Below, piece after piece: positions 1 through 6,039 of a stretch of 13,411 nucleotides of DNA. A program made the position numbers and the translations under genes. Each line of letters opens with the position of its first letter. The first letter of the stretch is position 1. This DNA comes from Methanomicrobiales archaeon. Lineage in GTDB: Archaea > Halobacteriota > Methanomicrobia > Methanomicrobiales > Methanospirillaceae. The notes below the pieces were generated by a model that worked only from the letters and a program-made list of their open reading frames with translations, did no database searches and was not told the DNA's origin. Where the stretch lies: positions 1 to 13,411 of the forward strand of contig JADGNL010000010.1 of NCBI GenBank assembly GCA_017883495.1, written 5' to 3'.

Positions 1-753
1 CTGATGGTGATCGTCGACGTGGGCGAACGCCTCAGGGCCGAGGAGGCGCTGCGCGCGCAGGCGGAGAGGCTGAAACGGTCGAACGAGGACCTCGAACGCT
101 ACGCCTACGTCTCGAGCCACGACCTGCAGGAGCCGCTGCGGTCGATCGTCAGCTTCAGCCAACTCCTCGAACTGCGGTACAGGGGGCAGCTCGGCCCCGA
201 GGGCGACGAGTATATCGAGTTCATCGTCGAGGCCGGGAACCGGATGCAGACCCTGATCCAGGACCTGCTCCAGTTCTCCCGGGTCACGACCCTCGGGAGC
301 CGGCCGGTGAGGACCGAGAGCCGGGTAGTGCTCGATCGGGTGCTCCGCGAGCTGCAACCGGCGATCGAGGCGGCTGGGGCAACGGTCGAGAGCGGACCGA
401 TGCCGGCCGTGATGGCCGACGAGCTCCAGCTGGGCCAGGTCTTTTCCAATCTGGTCGCCAACGCCGTCAAGTTCCACCGGCCCGACGAGCCGCCGAGGAT
501 CGGGATCACGGCCGAACGCGACGGGAACCTGGTGCGCTTTGCGGTGCGGGACAACGGGATCGGGATCGAGGCGGAGTACTTCGATCGCATCTTCGTGATC
601 TTCCAGCGGCTCCACACCAACGATAAGTACGACGGCACGGGCATCGGCCTTCCGCTCGTCAAGCGGATCGTCGAGCAGCACGGCGGCCGGATCTGGGTCC
701 ATTCGGAACCGGGGAAGGGCTCGACCTTCTTCTTCACCCTCCCGGCCGCGTGA
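1..753 (+). CDS. Sensor histidine kinase K1, C-terminal part (5' end outside the window)
   Basis: The reading frame is open from base 1, and no start is chosen because the protein clearly continues upstream. The first visible residues (VIVDVGERLRAEEAL) look like the end of a PAS domain and its linker helix. They are followed by a HisKA dimerisation helix with the H-box SSHDLQEPLRS (phospho-accepting His at about residue 39 of the visible methionine-started part) and a complete HATPase_c domain: N-box (FSNLVANAVKF), G1 (DNGIGI), F-box (YFDRIFVIFQRLH) and G2 (GTGIGL). The end, FFFTLPAA followed by TGA, matches the ends of K2 and K3 in this window, so it is a third paralogue, in the opposite orientation. 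Function: ATP-dependent autophosphorylation on His and transfer to a response regulator, which is not encoded here. No membrane segment is visible in the retained part. The ligand cannot be guessed because the sensory domains are missing. Confidence 0.93.
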   Translation: MMVIVDVGERLRAEEALRAQAERLKRSNEDLERYAYVSSHDLQEPLRSIVSFSQLLELRYRGQLGPEGDEYIEFIVEAGNRMQTLIQDLLQFSRVTTLGSRPVRTESRVVLDRVLRELQPAIEAAGATVESGPMPAVMADELQLGQVFSNLVANAVKFHRPDEPPRIGITAERDGNLVRFAVRDNGIGIEAEYFDRIFVIFQRLHTNDKYDGTGIGLPLVKRIVEQHGGRIWVHSEPGKGSTFFFTLPAA

Positions 754-1222
754 TGCGCTTCGTGAGCGGGGTCTCCAGGTGCTCCTATAGCGTCGCGGCT
801 CTCCACGTCCCGACCCGTGTGGGGACGATCGGCCGGTAGGATGCCGGCGTGCGTGTCCCGGATGTCCGCGACGCGCACGGGAGAAAGTTGCGGCTCACTC
901 GTCCGGCAGGTCGCTGAAATGGGCTCGAGGAATATCCCTTACCGGGCGTGGAACCCTGCCACGGGAGGCCGGATCCGACCCGAGGTGCGGCATTCCTCCA
1001 GGAGGCCGTGTTACCTCGACGCGTTGCCGGAATACAGCGACATCCCCGTACTCTGTCCGGCTGGAGCCCGGGACGGGCACCCGAACACGCCGTCGGAACA
1101 GGGTCCCCGATTTCGGAACAGACGCGCACGGAACCGTATTGCGTGCGTTGTCGAATGAAAGTTGTTATCACCGAACCATCCCGAACGCGCGTCATGCTCC
1201 TTCGGCTTCGGAGAGCGCATGA
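754..1222. other. Gene-free stretch between K1 and the AI-2E-family gene
   Basis: About 470 bp between two convergent genes. Short open frames exist on both strands (for example 785-1195 minus and 817-1158 plus). They are Arg/Pro/Ser-rich, overlap each other, lack recognisable motifs or start signals, and look like products of high GC. No tRNA-like arms or insertion sequence ends were seen. The only structure noted is a dyad at 981-1018. The stretch may hold 3' ends of both neighbours, an unrecognised small RNA, or decayed DNA. Confidence 0.6.
981..1018. repeat. Long inverted repeat (possible RNA hairpin)
   Basis: CGAGGT at 981-986 is the exact reverse complement of ACCTCG at 1013-1018. Inside it lies a second dyad, CCTCC-A-GGAGG at 995-1005, with GG 989-990 able to pair with CC 1006-1007. 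There is no adjoining T-run, so it is not an obvious terminator for either convergent neighbour. It may be a structured 3' UTR or chance in GC-rich DNA. Confidence 0.35.
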
Positions 1223-2260
1223 TCACTGCAAAACATCAGAGGGGTTCCCGGTCTCCACCGTCGCCCCCGTCTGTTCGGTATAGATCTCGTAGCCGGTTAC
1301 CGCGAGGGCGATGAGCACCGGGCCGAGAATAAATCCGACAATTCCCATGAACGGGACCCCGGCGAAGATACCGATTATCATGAACACGGGATGCACCGCG
1401 ACGCGTCTTCTCATCATCACCGGGCGGTAATAGAAGTCGATCCAGCCGCTCAACAGGGGGTACCCGATGAACATAGCGATGAGTGCGCTCTTGATGTCCC
1501 CCAGGGCGACCATGTAGAGGATAAAAATGAGTAGGAACAGCTGGGCGCCGATGAGGGGGATCAGCATCGCGAACCCGATCATGGTGGCGAACAGGATGAC
1601 GTGCCCGTAGCCCAGCAGGGAGAAGAACGGGACGGCGAGGAGAAACGAGAGAAAGGCCGCGGAGATCTGGATGACGATGAGGGAGTAGATCGTGTTTCCC
1701 GCAATCTCCGACATCCTCCCCACGGCGGCCGACAGTTTGGGGGAGAGGTTACGCGTCACCGAGATCCAGATCTCCTCCCCGTAATAGAGCAGCATCGAGA
1801 GCGAGAGGAAGAGGATGACGACCTGGAGGAGGAGGAGGGCCGGGTTCGCGGTGAGCGAGAGGAGGGTATCCAGCAGCATCTGGATAAGCGTCTGGGGCAT
1901 ATCGGCAAGTTGTGCCGCCGTGAATACGGGCAGGAAGGCGGCAAAGCCGGTATGGCTGAAGCCCTCGACCAGCGTGGCGACCAGGGTTCCGATATACTCG
2001 ATATCGTCATAGATCACGATCGATGCGGCCGACACGAACAGCATGATCGCGAGGAGAAACCCGAGGGTGAGCAGCAGCGCGGAGATCGACGGCCTCACCC
2101 TGCGCGAAAGCCGCTGGTGGAGGGGCATGAGCGCAACAGCGAGGGCGATCGCCCAGACGATCACGGTCATGAGCGGCCAGAATGCGATTATTGCAACAAC
2201 GAAGACTGCGCCAATGAGGAGCCAGAGTTTCTGATCTTCATTGATCGGCGAATTCCCCAT
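1223..2260 (-). CDS. AI-2E family transporter (PerM/TqsA-like membrane protein)
   Basis: About 345 residues, the usual size for the family (PF01594). Two hydrophobic helices lie at the N-terminus (LWLLIGAVFVVAIIAFW and the following segment) and another near residues 60-85. A long amphipathic soluble region follows, then a cluster of helices in the C-terminal half, ending in the family-typical Gly/Pro-rich segment GVPFMGIVGFILGPVLIAL. Members include bacterial TqsA (autoinducer-2 export) and Na+/H+ antiporter-like proteins. In methanogens the substrate is unknown, so AI-2 transport should not be assumed. The ATG at 2260 is preferred over an in-frame TTG at 2269, because an A/T-rich box (revcomp CTTATTCTT, 2280-2288) sits about 24 nt before it, which fits a leaderless archaeal transcript. 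It is transcribed divergently from the small-protein gene at 2471 and stands alone on its strand. Confidence 0.88.
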   Translation of the reverse strand: MGNSPINEDQKLWLLIGAVFVVAIIAFWPLMTVIVWAIALAVALMPLHQRLSRRVRPSISALLLTLGFLLAIMLFVSAASIVIYDDIEYIGTLVATLVEGFSHTGFAAFLPVFTAAQLADMPQTLIQMLLDTLLSLTANPALLLLQVVILFLSLSMLLYYGEEIWISVTRNLSPKLSAAVGRMSEIAGNTIYSLIVIQISAAFLSFLLAVPFFSLLGYGHVILFATMIGFAMLIPLIGAQLFLLIFILYMVALGDIKSALIAMFIGYPLLSGWIDFYYRPVMMRRRVAVHPVFMIIGIFAGVPFMGIVGFILGPVLIALAVTGYEIYTEQTGATVETGNPSDVLQ

Positions 2261-2279
2261 GGAGGTCAATTACGAACAG

Positions 2280-2288
2280 GAAGAATAA
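2280..2288 (-). promoter_or_regulatory. Possible TATA box for the AI-2E-family gene
   Basis: Reading the minus strand, CTTATTCTT is the only A/T-rich octamer at the right distance. It centres about 24 nt upstream of the ATG at 2260, giving little or no 5' leader. It is a weak match to the archaeal TATA consensus, so it is tentative. Confidence 0.35.
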
Positions 2289-2316
2289 GAATTCTGCGGG
2301 AATGAAGGTTGACTTC

Positions 2317-2331
2317 CCGGCCCGAGGCCGG
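2317..2331. repeat. Perfect GC palindrome in the divergent promoter region
   Basis: CCGGCC (2317-2322), spacer CGA, GGCCGG (2326-2331) form a perfect 6-bp dyad. TT and AA just outside could extend it across a one-base bulge. It lies between the divergent starts at 2260 and 2471, about 57 nt before the membrane-protein gene, and has no counterpart upstream of the second small-protein gene at 5596. It could be an operator for the AI-2E-family gene or a chance GC palindrome. Confidence 0.35.
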
Positions 2332-2426
2332 AATCCGGTTGCCGCTCCGGCGGTTCTCTCGTTGCGGACCCATTATCGAGTCCCATATCGCCTCGTTCGT
2401 GGTGTTCGTTCGCCCGGCAACGCATT

Positions 2427-2448
2427 GCTTATAACGAGACTATAAATA
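2427..2448 (+). promoter_or_regulatory. Archaeal promoter of small-protein gene A
   Basis: TTGCTTATAACGAGACTATAAATAGC contains two overlapping TATA-like elements (2429-2435 and 2441-2448). TATAAATA at 2441 is a strong match and centres about 26 nt before the ATG at 2471, which predicts a leaderless mRNA. The same arrangement (ATTGC-TATAACGA-ACTATAA) occurs before the paralogue at 5596, so the element is conserved between duplicates. Confidence 0.7.
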
Positions 2449-2470
2449 GCATGCCGCGGGATCAGCCCAC

Positions 2471-2668
2471 ATGGTATCGAAGGATAGTCTCCGCGTCACG
2501 GCGAATAAGGCCGTTGACGACACCCGGGTGGCCGCTCATGAAGTGGCGGACGATATGAACGCCGCGGTGAACACACTGGTCGACGATGTGAAGATCGGCG
2601 GCCACAGGGCTCAAGCGGATGCGAAGATCAAGGCGCACCAGGCCGAGTCCGAAGCTAAGAAAGCGTAG
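2471..2668 (+). CDS. 65-residue charged small protein, copy A (function unknown)
   Basis: Not recognised as a known family. The 65-residue product is soluble, has no signal peptide, Cys or aromatic residue, and is rich in Ala, Asp, Lys and Val. It appears to be one or two amphipathic helices (VDDTRVAAHEVADDM; AVNTLVDDVKIGGH) ending in a Lys/Ala tail (ADAKIKAHQAESEAKKA). A paralogue of exactly the same length lies at 5596; a hand alignment without gaps gives 42 of 65 identical. The best conserved stretches are VAAHEVAD, AVNTLVDDVKI and ADAKIK. The equal length, conserved promoter and terminator, and retained frame after duplication argue that it is truly translated. It converges on the K2 kinase gene. 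A LEA-like or DNA-binding helical role cannot be excluded, but nothing shows one. Confidence 0.8.
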   Translation: MVSKDSLRVTANKAVDDTRVAAHEVADDMNAAVNTLVDDVKIGGHRAQADAKIKAHQAESEAKKA

Positions 2669-2916
2669 CCTGAAGAGGACGGATGCGATGCATCCCTGAT
2701 TACCTTTTTTCCGGTCGTGTCATCCCGCCGACGGCCCGTTACGGTCTGCTCCACACCCGGGTGCCGAGACGTGGACCCGGCATTGTGCCATGGATGCGCC
2801 TGCGGACGAGGCTCTGAGCGGACGGAGAAGACCCCGAGCTGCTGCATTCGTGTCGCACCCGGATGCAGCAACCGGTACAGGGCCGGCAAGCTTCGCCCGT
2901 CGATCATCTTCACGGA
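2669..2916. other. Conserved convergent spacer, copy A
   Basis: This 248-bp stretch lies between the 3' ends of small-protein gene A (+) and kinase K2 (-). After the terminator, from about 2755 to 2916, it aligns with 5875-6039 at roughly four in five bases by eye, with only single-base gaps. Examples of shared runs are ACGAGGCTCTGAGCGGACGG, GAGCTGCTGCATTCGT and GGTACAGGGCCGGC. It holds a perfect 8-bp stem, TGCTGCAT (2840-2847) with ATGCAGCA (2863-2870). No convincing gene was found; see the findings for the possible small ORF overlapping the kinase stop. Confidence 0.6.
2681..2710 (+). terminator. Hairpin plus T-run terminator after small-protein gene A
   Basis: GGATGC (2681-2686), loop GAT, GCATCC (2690-2695) form a perfect 6-bp stem 12 nt after the TAG. 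Nine bases later there is a T6 run at 2705-2710. Archaeal termination mainly needs the T-run. The same layout recurs at 5805-5834 after the paralogue. Confidence 0.65.
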
Positions 2917-5196
2917 TCATGCCGCCGGGAGGGTGAAGTGGAAAGTCGAACCCTCGCCAGGCGTCGACTCGACTCCAATCCGGCCGCCGTGCCGCTCGAC
3001 GATCTTCCGTGCGACGGCCAGGCCGATCCCGGTCCCCGCATACTCTTCCCGGGTGTGCAGCCGCTGGAAGATCACGAAGATCCGGTCGAAGTACTCCGCC
3101 TCGATCCCGATGCCGTTGTCCTCCACGGCGAACCGCCAGAACTCGCCTGAACGTTCGGCCGAGATCCTGACAACGGGGGGCACGGACGGCCGGCGGTACT
3201 TCAGGGCATTGCCGACCAGGTTCGTAAAGACCTGCACGAGCTGGGCCGCATCGGCCATGACCGTCGGCAGGTCGCCGACCTCGACCGTCGCGCCCGCCTC
3301 GCGGATCGGCGTCTCCATCAGCCGGAGTGCGTCGGCCACGACCTCCGCGGCCTCCGTCGGGGCGAGCGCCCTGGCCTTCGTCTCGACCCGGGAGAGCTGG
3401 AGCAGATCCTCGATCAGCCGCTGCATCCGGTTGCCCCCGTCGATGATGAACGCGATGAACTCGTCCGCGTCCGAGTCGAGTTTTCCGCGGTACCGCCGTT
3501 CGAGGAGCTGGGTGAAGCTGATGATCGACCGGAGCGGCTCCTGCAGGTCGTGACTTGCGACGTACGCGAACCGCTGCAGTTCCTCGTTCGACCGCTGCAG
3601 GTCGTCCATGAACGACGCCGCAGTCCGTTCCGTCTCCCGGAGCTTCGTGATGTCGAGAGCGTTGAGGATGATGTTCTCGTGCGGACGTGCGAGGTCGATC
3701 GGCGAGGAGCTGAGAAGGATGTCGAGGACGGTGCCGTCCTTCGTCCGCCATTGCGTCTCGACTGCGCCAGTCCCGTCCGCCATGATCCGCGCATGCATCT
3801 CCCGCTCGACGTCCATATAGGCCCCGTCGTCGAGGGAGAGCAGGCGAGCATCCTGTCCGACCAGCTCCTCCCGGGCGTACCCGGTCATGCGGCAGAGCTG
3901 GTCGTTGGCCTGGGCGATCCCATGGTGCGAGACCATGCCGATGCCGACGGGCGCGGCCCGGAAGATTCCCTCCAGGGTCTGCTCCCGCTCCCGCAGCGCC
4001 TCCTCGACCCTGTACCGCTGAGTATCGTCGCTGACATAGCCCCGGGTTCCGACGAGGGTCCCGGTATCGTCGAAGTCGCCGATGATATTCTCGACGACGT
4101 GGAGCGTCATCCCGTCCCGGCGACGCCGGAACCGCTCGTCGTGCTCGACCCGCCGCTCCCGCTGGAGGCGATCGAGGAGCGCCTCCCGTTCGCCGCGGGA
4201 GATGTACGTCTCCACCATGTTCGACGATCGCGCCTCATCGACCGAAGCGAACCCGAACATGCGGGCGAAGGCGGGGTTGCAGTCCAGGATCCGGCCGTCC
4301 GCGGCGCTGATGAAGTCTCCGCTGATGTCCTCGTCGACGAGCCGCCGGTACTTCGCCTCGCTCTCTCGCAGGGCCCCCTCTACCCGCCGGCGCTCGGTGA
4401 CGTCCTCGGTGATGACAAGGCGCGAATCCCCGAAGATCGGCACGAACGGGCACGCTCGCCACGACTGTCCCTCCGGCCCGGCGACATCGAAATCGAGAGG
4501 GAACGGCGCGTCGGCCGCCATCGCTCGCGATCCCTCCTCAGCCAGCCGGCCGGCCATCGGCGCGTCGCCCCAGACCTCGCGCCACGTCCGGCCGATCAGA
4601 GCCTCGCAGGGGAGGCCGCGCTCGGCCGCGAACCGCGCATTCGCCCAGACGAGCCGATCGTCCCGGTCCCAGACCGAGACCTGGTGCGGCAGGGCGCCGA
4701 GGACGCCGTCGAGAAGACGCTGTTGTCGCTCGAGTTCATTGCAGGTCCGGACGAGCTCGTCGCCCTGCTGCCGGAGCTCCTCCCCCTGCATTCCGATCTC
4801 CTCGGCGACGGTCGCGGCCTCGGCCTGATCCCGCACGAGACGAGAGACGTCCTGCCAGACGGCGAGCGCGCCGACGACTCGCTCCCCCTCGCGGATCGGA
4901 GAAGCCGATGCCAGTACGTGCACGGCCCGGCCGTCCGCGGCCGTGACCACGAGCGGGACGTCGACCGCCTCGACGCCGGCCAGCGCCTGTGCCGACGGCA
5001 GGTCGGCGGCCATCAGCGGGGTGCCGTCGGGGCCGCGGATATCGAAGATGCCGACCATGGTGGCGGCGGTGCGGCCGGCGAGCGGCCGGCCGGCGAGGGC
5101 TTCGGCCCGGTCGTTCGCCTCCACGATCCCACCGTCGGGGCCGTGGAGGAACGCGGGCTGAGGAATGGCGGCGAGCTGGATCGGGGGGGCGGTCAT
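2917..5196 (-). CDS. Cytoplasmic multi-PAS sensor histidine kinase K2
   Basis: The 759-residue protein has no transmembrane segment, so it should sense an intracellular cue. Domains in order: PAS about 8-120; a Glu/Gln-rich coiled coil about 121-162 (EELRQQGDELVRTCNELERQ); PAS about 163-270; PAS about 275-398 (ILDCNPAFARMFGF); PAS about 403-520 (IFRAAPVGIGM); coiled linker; HisKA with SHDLQEPLRS and phospho-accepting H549; HATPase_c with N-box near N659/N663, G1 DNGIGI 693-698, F-box about 703-714, and G2 GTGIGL 721-726. All catalytic motifs are intact. The start at 5196 aligns with the start of K3. Its promoter faces small-protein gene B, while its 3' end faces gene A. No receiver domain or response regulator gene is nearby, as is common for methanogen kinases. 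The bound ligand is unknown; no heme or flavin motif can be called by eye. Confidence 0.93.
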   Translation of the reverse strand: MTAPPIQLAAIPQPAFLHGPDGGIVEANDRAEALAGRPLAGRTAATMVGIFDIRGPDGTPLMAADLPSAQALAGVEAVDVPLVVTAADGRAVHVLASASPIREGERVVGALAVWQDVSRLVRDQAEAATVAEEIGMQGEELRQQGDELVRTCNELERQQRLLDGVLGALPHQVSVWDRDDRLVWANARFAAERGLPCEALIGRTWREVWGDAPMAGRLAEEGSRAMAADAPFPLDFDVAGPEGQSWRACPFVPIFGDSRLVITEDVTERRRVEGALRESEAKYRRLVDEDISGDFISAADGRILDCNPAFARMFGFASVDEARSSNMVETYISRGEREALLDRLQRERRVEHDERFRRRRDGMTLHVVENIIGDFDDTGTLVGTRGYVSDDTQRYRVEEALREREQTLEGIFRAAPVGIGMVSHHGIAQANDQLCRMTGYAREELVGQDARLLSLDDGAYMDVEREMHARIMADGTGAVETQWRTKDGTVLDILLSSSPIDLARPHENIILNALDITKLRETERTAASFMDDLQRSNEELQRFAYVASHDLQEPLRSIISFTQLLERRYRGKLDSDADEFIAFIIDGGNRMQRLIEDLLQLSRVETKARALAPTEAAEVVADALRLMETPIREAGATVEVGDLPTVMADAAQLVQVFTNLVGNALKYRRPSVPPVVRISAERSGEFWRFAVEDNGIGIEAEYFDRIFVIFQRLHTREEYAGTGIGLAVARKIVERHGGRIGVESTPGEGSTFHFTLPAA

Positions 5197-5212
5197 GGGA
5201 GCGGCAGAAGGA

Positions 5213-5259
5213 GGATAGATTGCTGTGGGAATCGTCGGTTCCTCAGGTAAAAATGGTTT
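5213..5259 (-). promoter_or_regulatory. Upstream region of K2: weak TATA and a conserved A/T motif
   Basis: On the minus strand AATCTATCC (5213-5221) lies about 21-25 nt before the ATG at 5196, suggesting a leaderless mRNA, though the match is weak. Further up, AAACCATTTTTACC (5246-5259) has a close counterpart, AAACATTTTACC, at nearly the same distance before K3 (8674-8685). The shared motif may be a BRE/TATA-like element or a regulator site. Confidence 0.4.
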
Positions 5260-5550
5260 GCGTGCAGCCAGTCCCGCCGTCCCGACTGTCCTCGCCCGCG
5301 CTCGCCGGCGGGGGGCGTGAGCCTATCCCTCTGCACCGCAGGCGTAGTCGCACATCCTACTGGCTGCGCGCATCGCTGCGCCGCCCGGCCTTCCACTTTC
5401 ACGTGCCGGCATCGAGCCCGCAGACGGCGCCTCGACCTGCCGTTAACGTGGTTGCGGGGGGCGGATCAGGCAGCTGACATTCGTTACGTACCTTTCATCG
5501 AGTCTCCGATCAGCTCTTTCCGGGAGGTTCGTTCGCTCGTCAATCCATTG

Positions 5551-5570
5551 CTGATAACGAAACTATAACC
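5551..5570 (+). promoter_or_regulatory. Archaeal promoter of small-protein gene B
   Basis: CTGATAACGAAACTATAACC aligns base for base with the promoter at 2427-2448. ACTATAACC starts 32-33 nt before the ATG at 5596, again predicting an almost leaderless transcript. It is less A/T-rich than copy A (CTATAACC against CTATAAATA), so it may be weaker. Confidence 0.6.
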
Positions 5571-5595
5571 CCCAGGCCGTGAGAGTAGGGCCTGT

Positions 5596-5793
5596 ATGTC
5601 TCCGAAGGAACGTCTCCGTCTCAAGGCGAATATGACTGTCGACGACGCACTGGTGGCCGCTCATGAAGTCGCGGACTATGCGAAGGGTGCGGTGAACACA
5701 CTTGTTGACGACGTAAAGATCGCAGCCTGCAAAGCCAGGGCGGATGCGAAGATCAAGACGCATCAGGCCGCATCCGAAGGAAAAATAGCGTAG
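5596..5793 (+). CDS. 65-residue charged small protein, copy B (function unknown)
   Basis: Paralogue of the protein at 2471-2668, with identical length and no gaps in alignment. The N-terminal dozen residues (PKERLRLKANMT) and residues 28-31 and 43-46 are the most diverged. VAAHEVAD, AVNTLVDDVKI and ADAKIK are kept. It carries one Cys (IAACKARAD) where copy A has His, and one Tyr. It is predicted to be helical and soluble without a signal peptide. It is transcribed divergently from K2 and converges on K3, mirroring copy A. No known family is recognised; function is inferred only from its repeated pairing with PAS kinases. Confidence 0.8.
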   Translation: MSPKERLRLKANMTVDDALVAAHEVADYAKGAVNTLVDDVKIAACKARADAKIKTHQAASEGKIA

Positions 5794-6039
5794 TCGAAAA
5801 GGGCGGAAGCGCGGCATCCTCGAGGAACTTTTTTCCGGCCGTGATATCCCGCATGCTGTCCCCGGGGCCTGCATTACACCCATGTATCGAAACCCAGACC
5901 CGGCACTATGCAATTGATGTGTCTGCAGACGAGGCTCTGAGCGGACGGAGAATACCCCCGAGCTGCTGCATTCGTACCGCACCCGGGGCAGCACCCGGTA
6001 CAGGGCCGGCGGGCTTCGCCCGTCGATCGCCATCACGGA
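5794..6039. other. Conserved convergent spacer, copy B
   Basis: This 246-bp spacer between small-protein gene B and K3 is nearly equal in length to copy A. The part from about 5875 onward keeps the sequence of 2755-2916. The TGCTGC/GCAGCA stem (5964-5969 with 5988-5993) is retained but shortened from 8 to 6 bp. A second small hairpin (CGGGC-TTC-GCCCG near 6008-6022) is present here but broken in copy A, so structure conservation is only partial. Confidence 0.6.
5805..5834 (+). terminator. Hairpin plus T-run terminator after small-protein gene B
   Basis: GGAAGC (5805-5810), GCG, then GCATCC (5814-5819) form the same stem as in copy A but with one A-A mismatch. They are followed by T6 at 5829-5834. 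The T-run and flanking TTTTTTCCGG are the same as at 2705-2714. Confidence 0.6.

Larger units (their letters stand above)
2375..5259. repeat. Duplicated module, copy A (small protein + kinase K2)
   Basis: Similarity to copy B (5497-8685) starts near ATCGAGTC at about 2375 and runs through the promoter, the 65-residue gene, terminator, convergent spacer and the whole kinase gene. It extends to an A/T motif (GGTAAAAATGGTTT, 5246-5259) just upstream of the kinase start. The two copies are in direct orientation, offset by about 3.12 kb at the left and 3.43 kb at the right; the difference comes from altered PAS content in the kinases. No flanking insertion sequence or inverted repeat was seen, so unequal recombination is more likely than transposition. 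Confidence 0.8.
5197..5595. other. Divergent intergenic region between K2 and small-protein gene B
   Basis: About 400 bp carrying the promoters of both divergent genes at its edges. The central part (about 5265-5490) is GC-rich, has no counterpart on the other side of the module, and shows no gene with recognisable motifs. It marks the junction between the two duplicated blocks. Short frames here look random. Confidence 0.6.

Noticed and set aside
750..839. Small ORF overlapping the K1 stop (GTGATG), resembling those after K2 and K3
   Set aside because: Only about 29 codons, with no similarity to the frames after K2 or K3. The overlap follows automatically from an Ala (GCG) codon before TGA.
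785..1195. Overlapping short frames on both strands between K1 and the AI-2E-family gene
   Set aside because: Biased composition, mutual overlap, no start signals, and nothing conserved within the window.
2261..2269. TTG start for the AI-2E-family protein
   Set aside because: The ATG at 2260 is only three codons in and lies at the right distance from the A/T-rich box. There is no Shine-Dalgarno for the TTG.
3550..5250. Plus-strand open frame (about 566 codons) antisense to kinase K2
   Set aside because: Same reasoning as for K3: low-complexity charged translation with no motifs, opposite a clearly real kinase.
5260..5490. Possible mobile-element remnant at the junction of the two modules
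   Set aside because: No transposase fragment, terminal inverted repeats or target-site duplication were visible.
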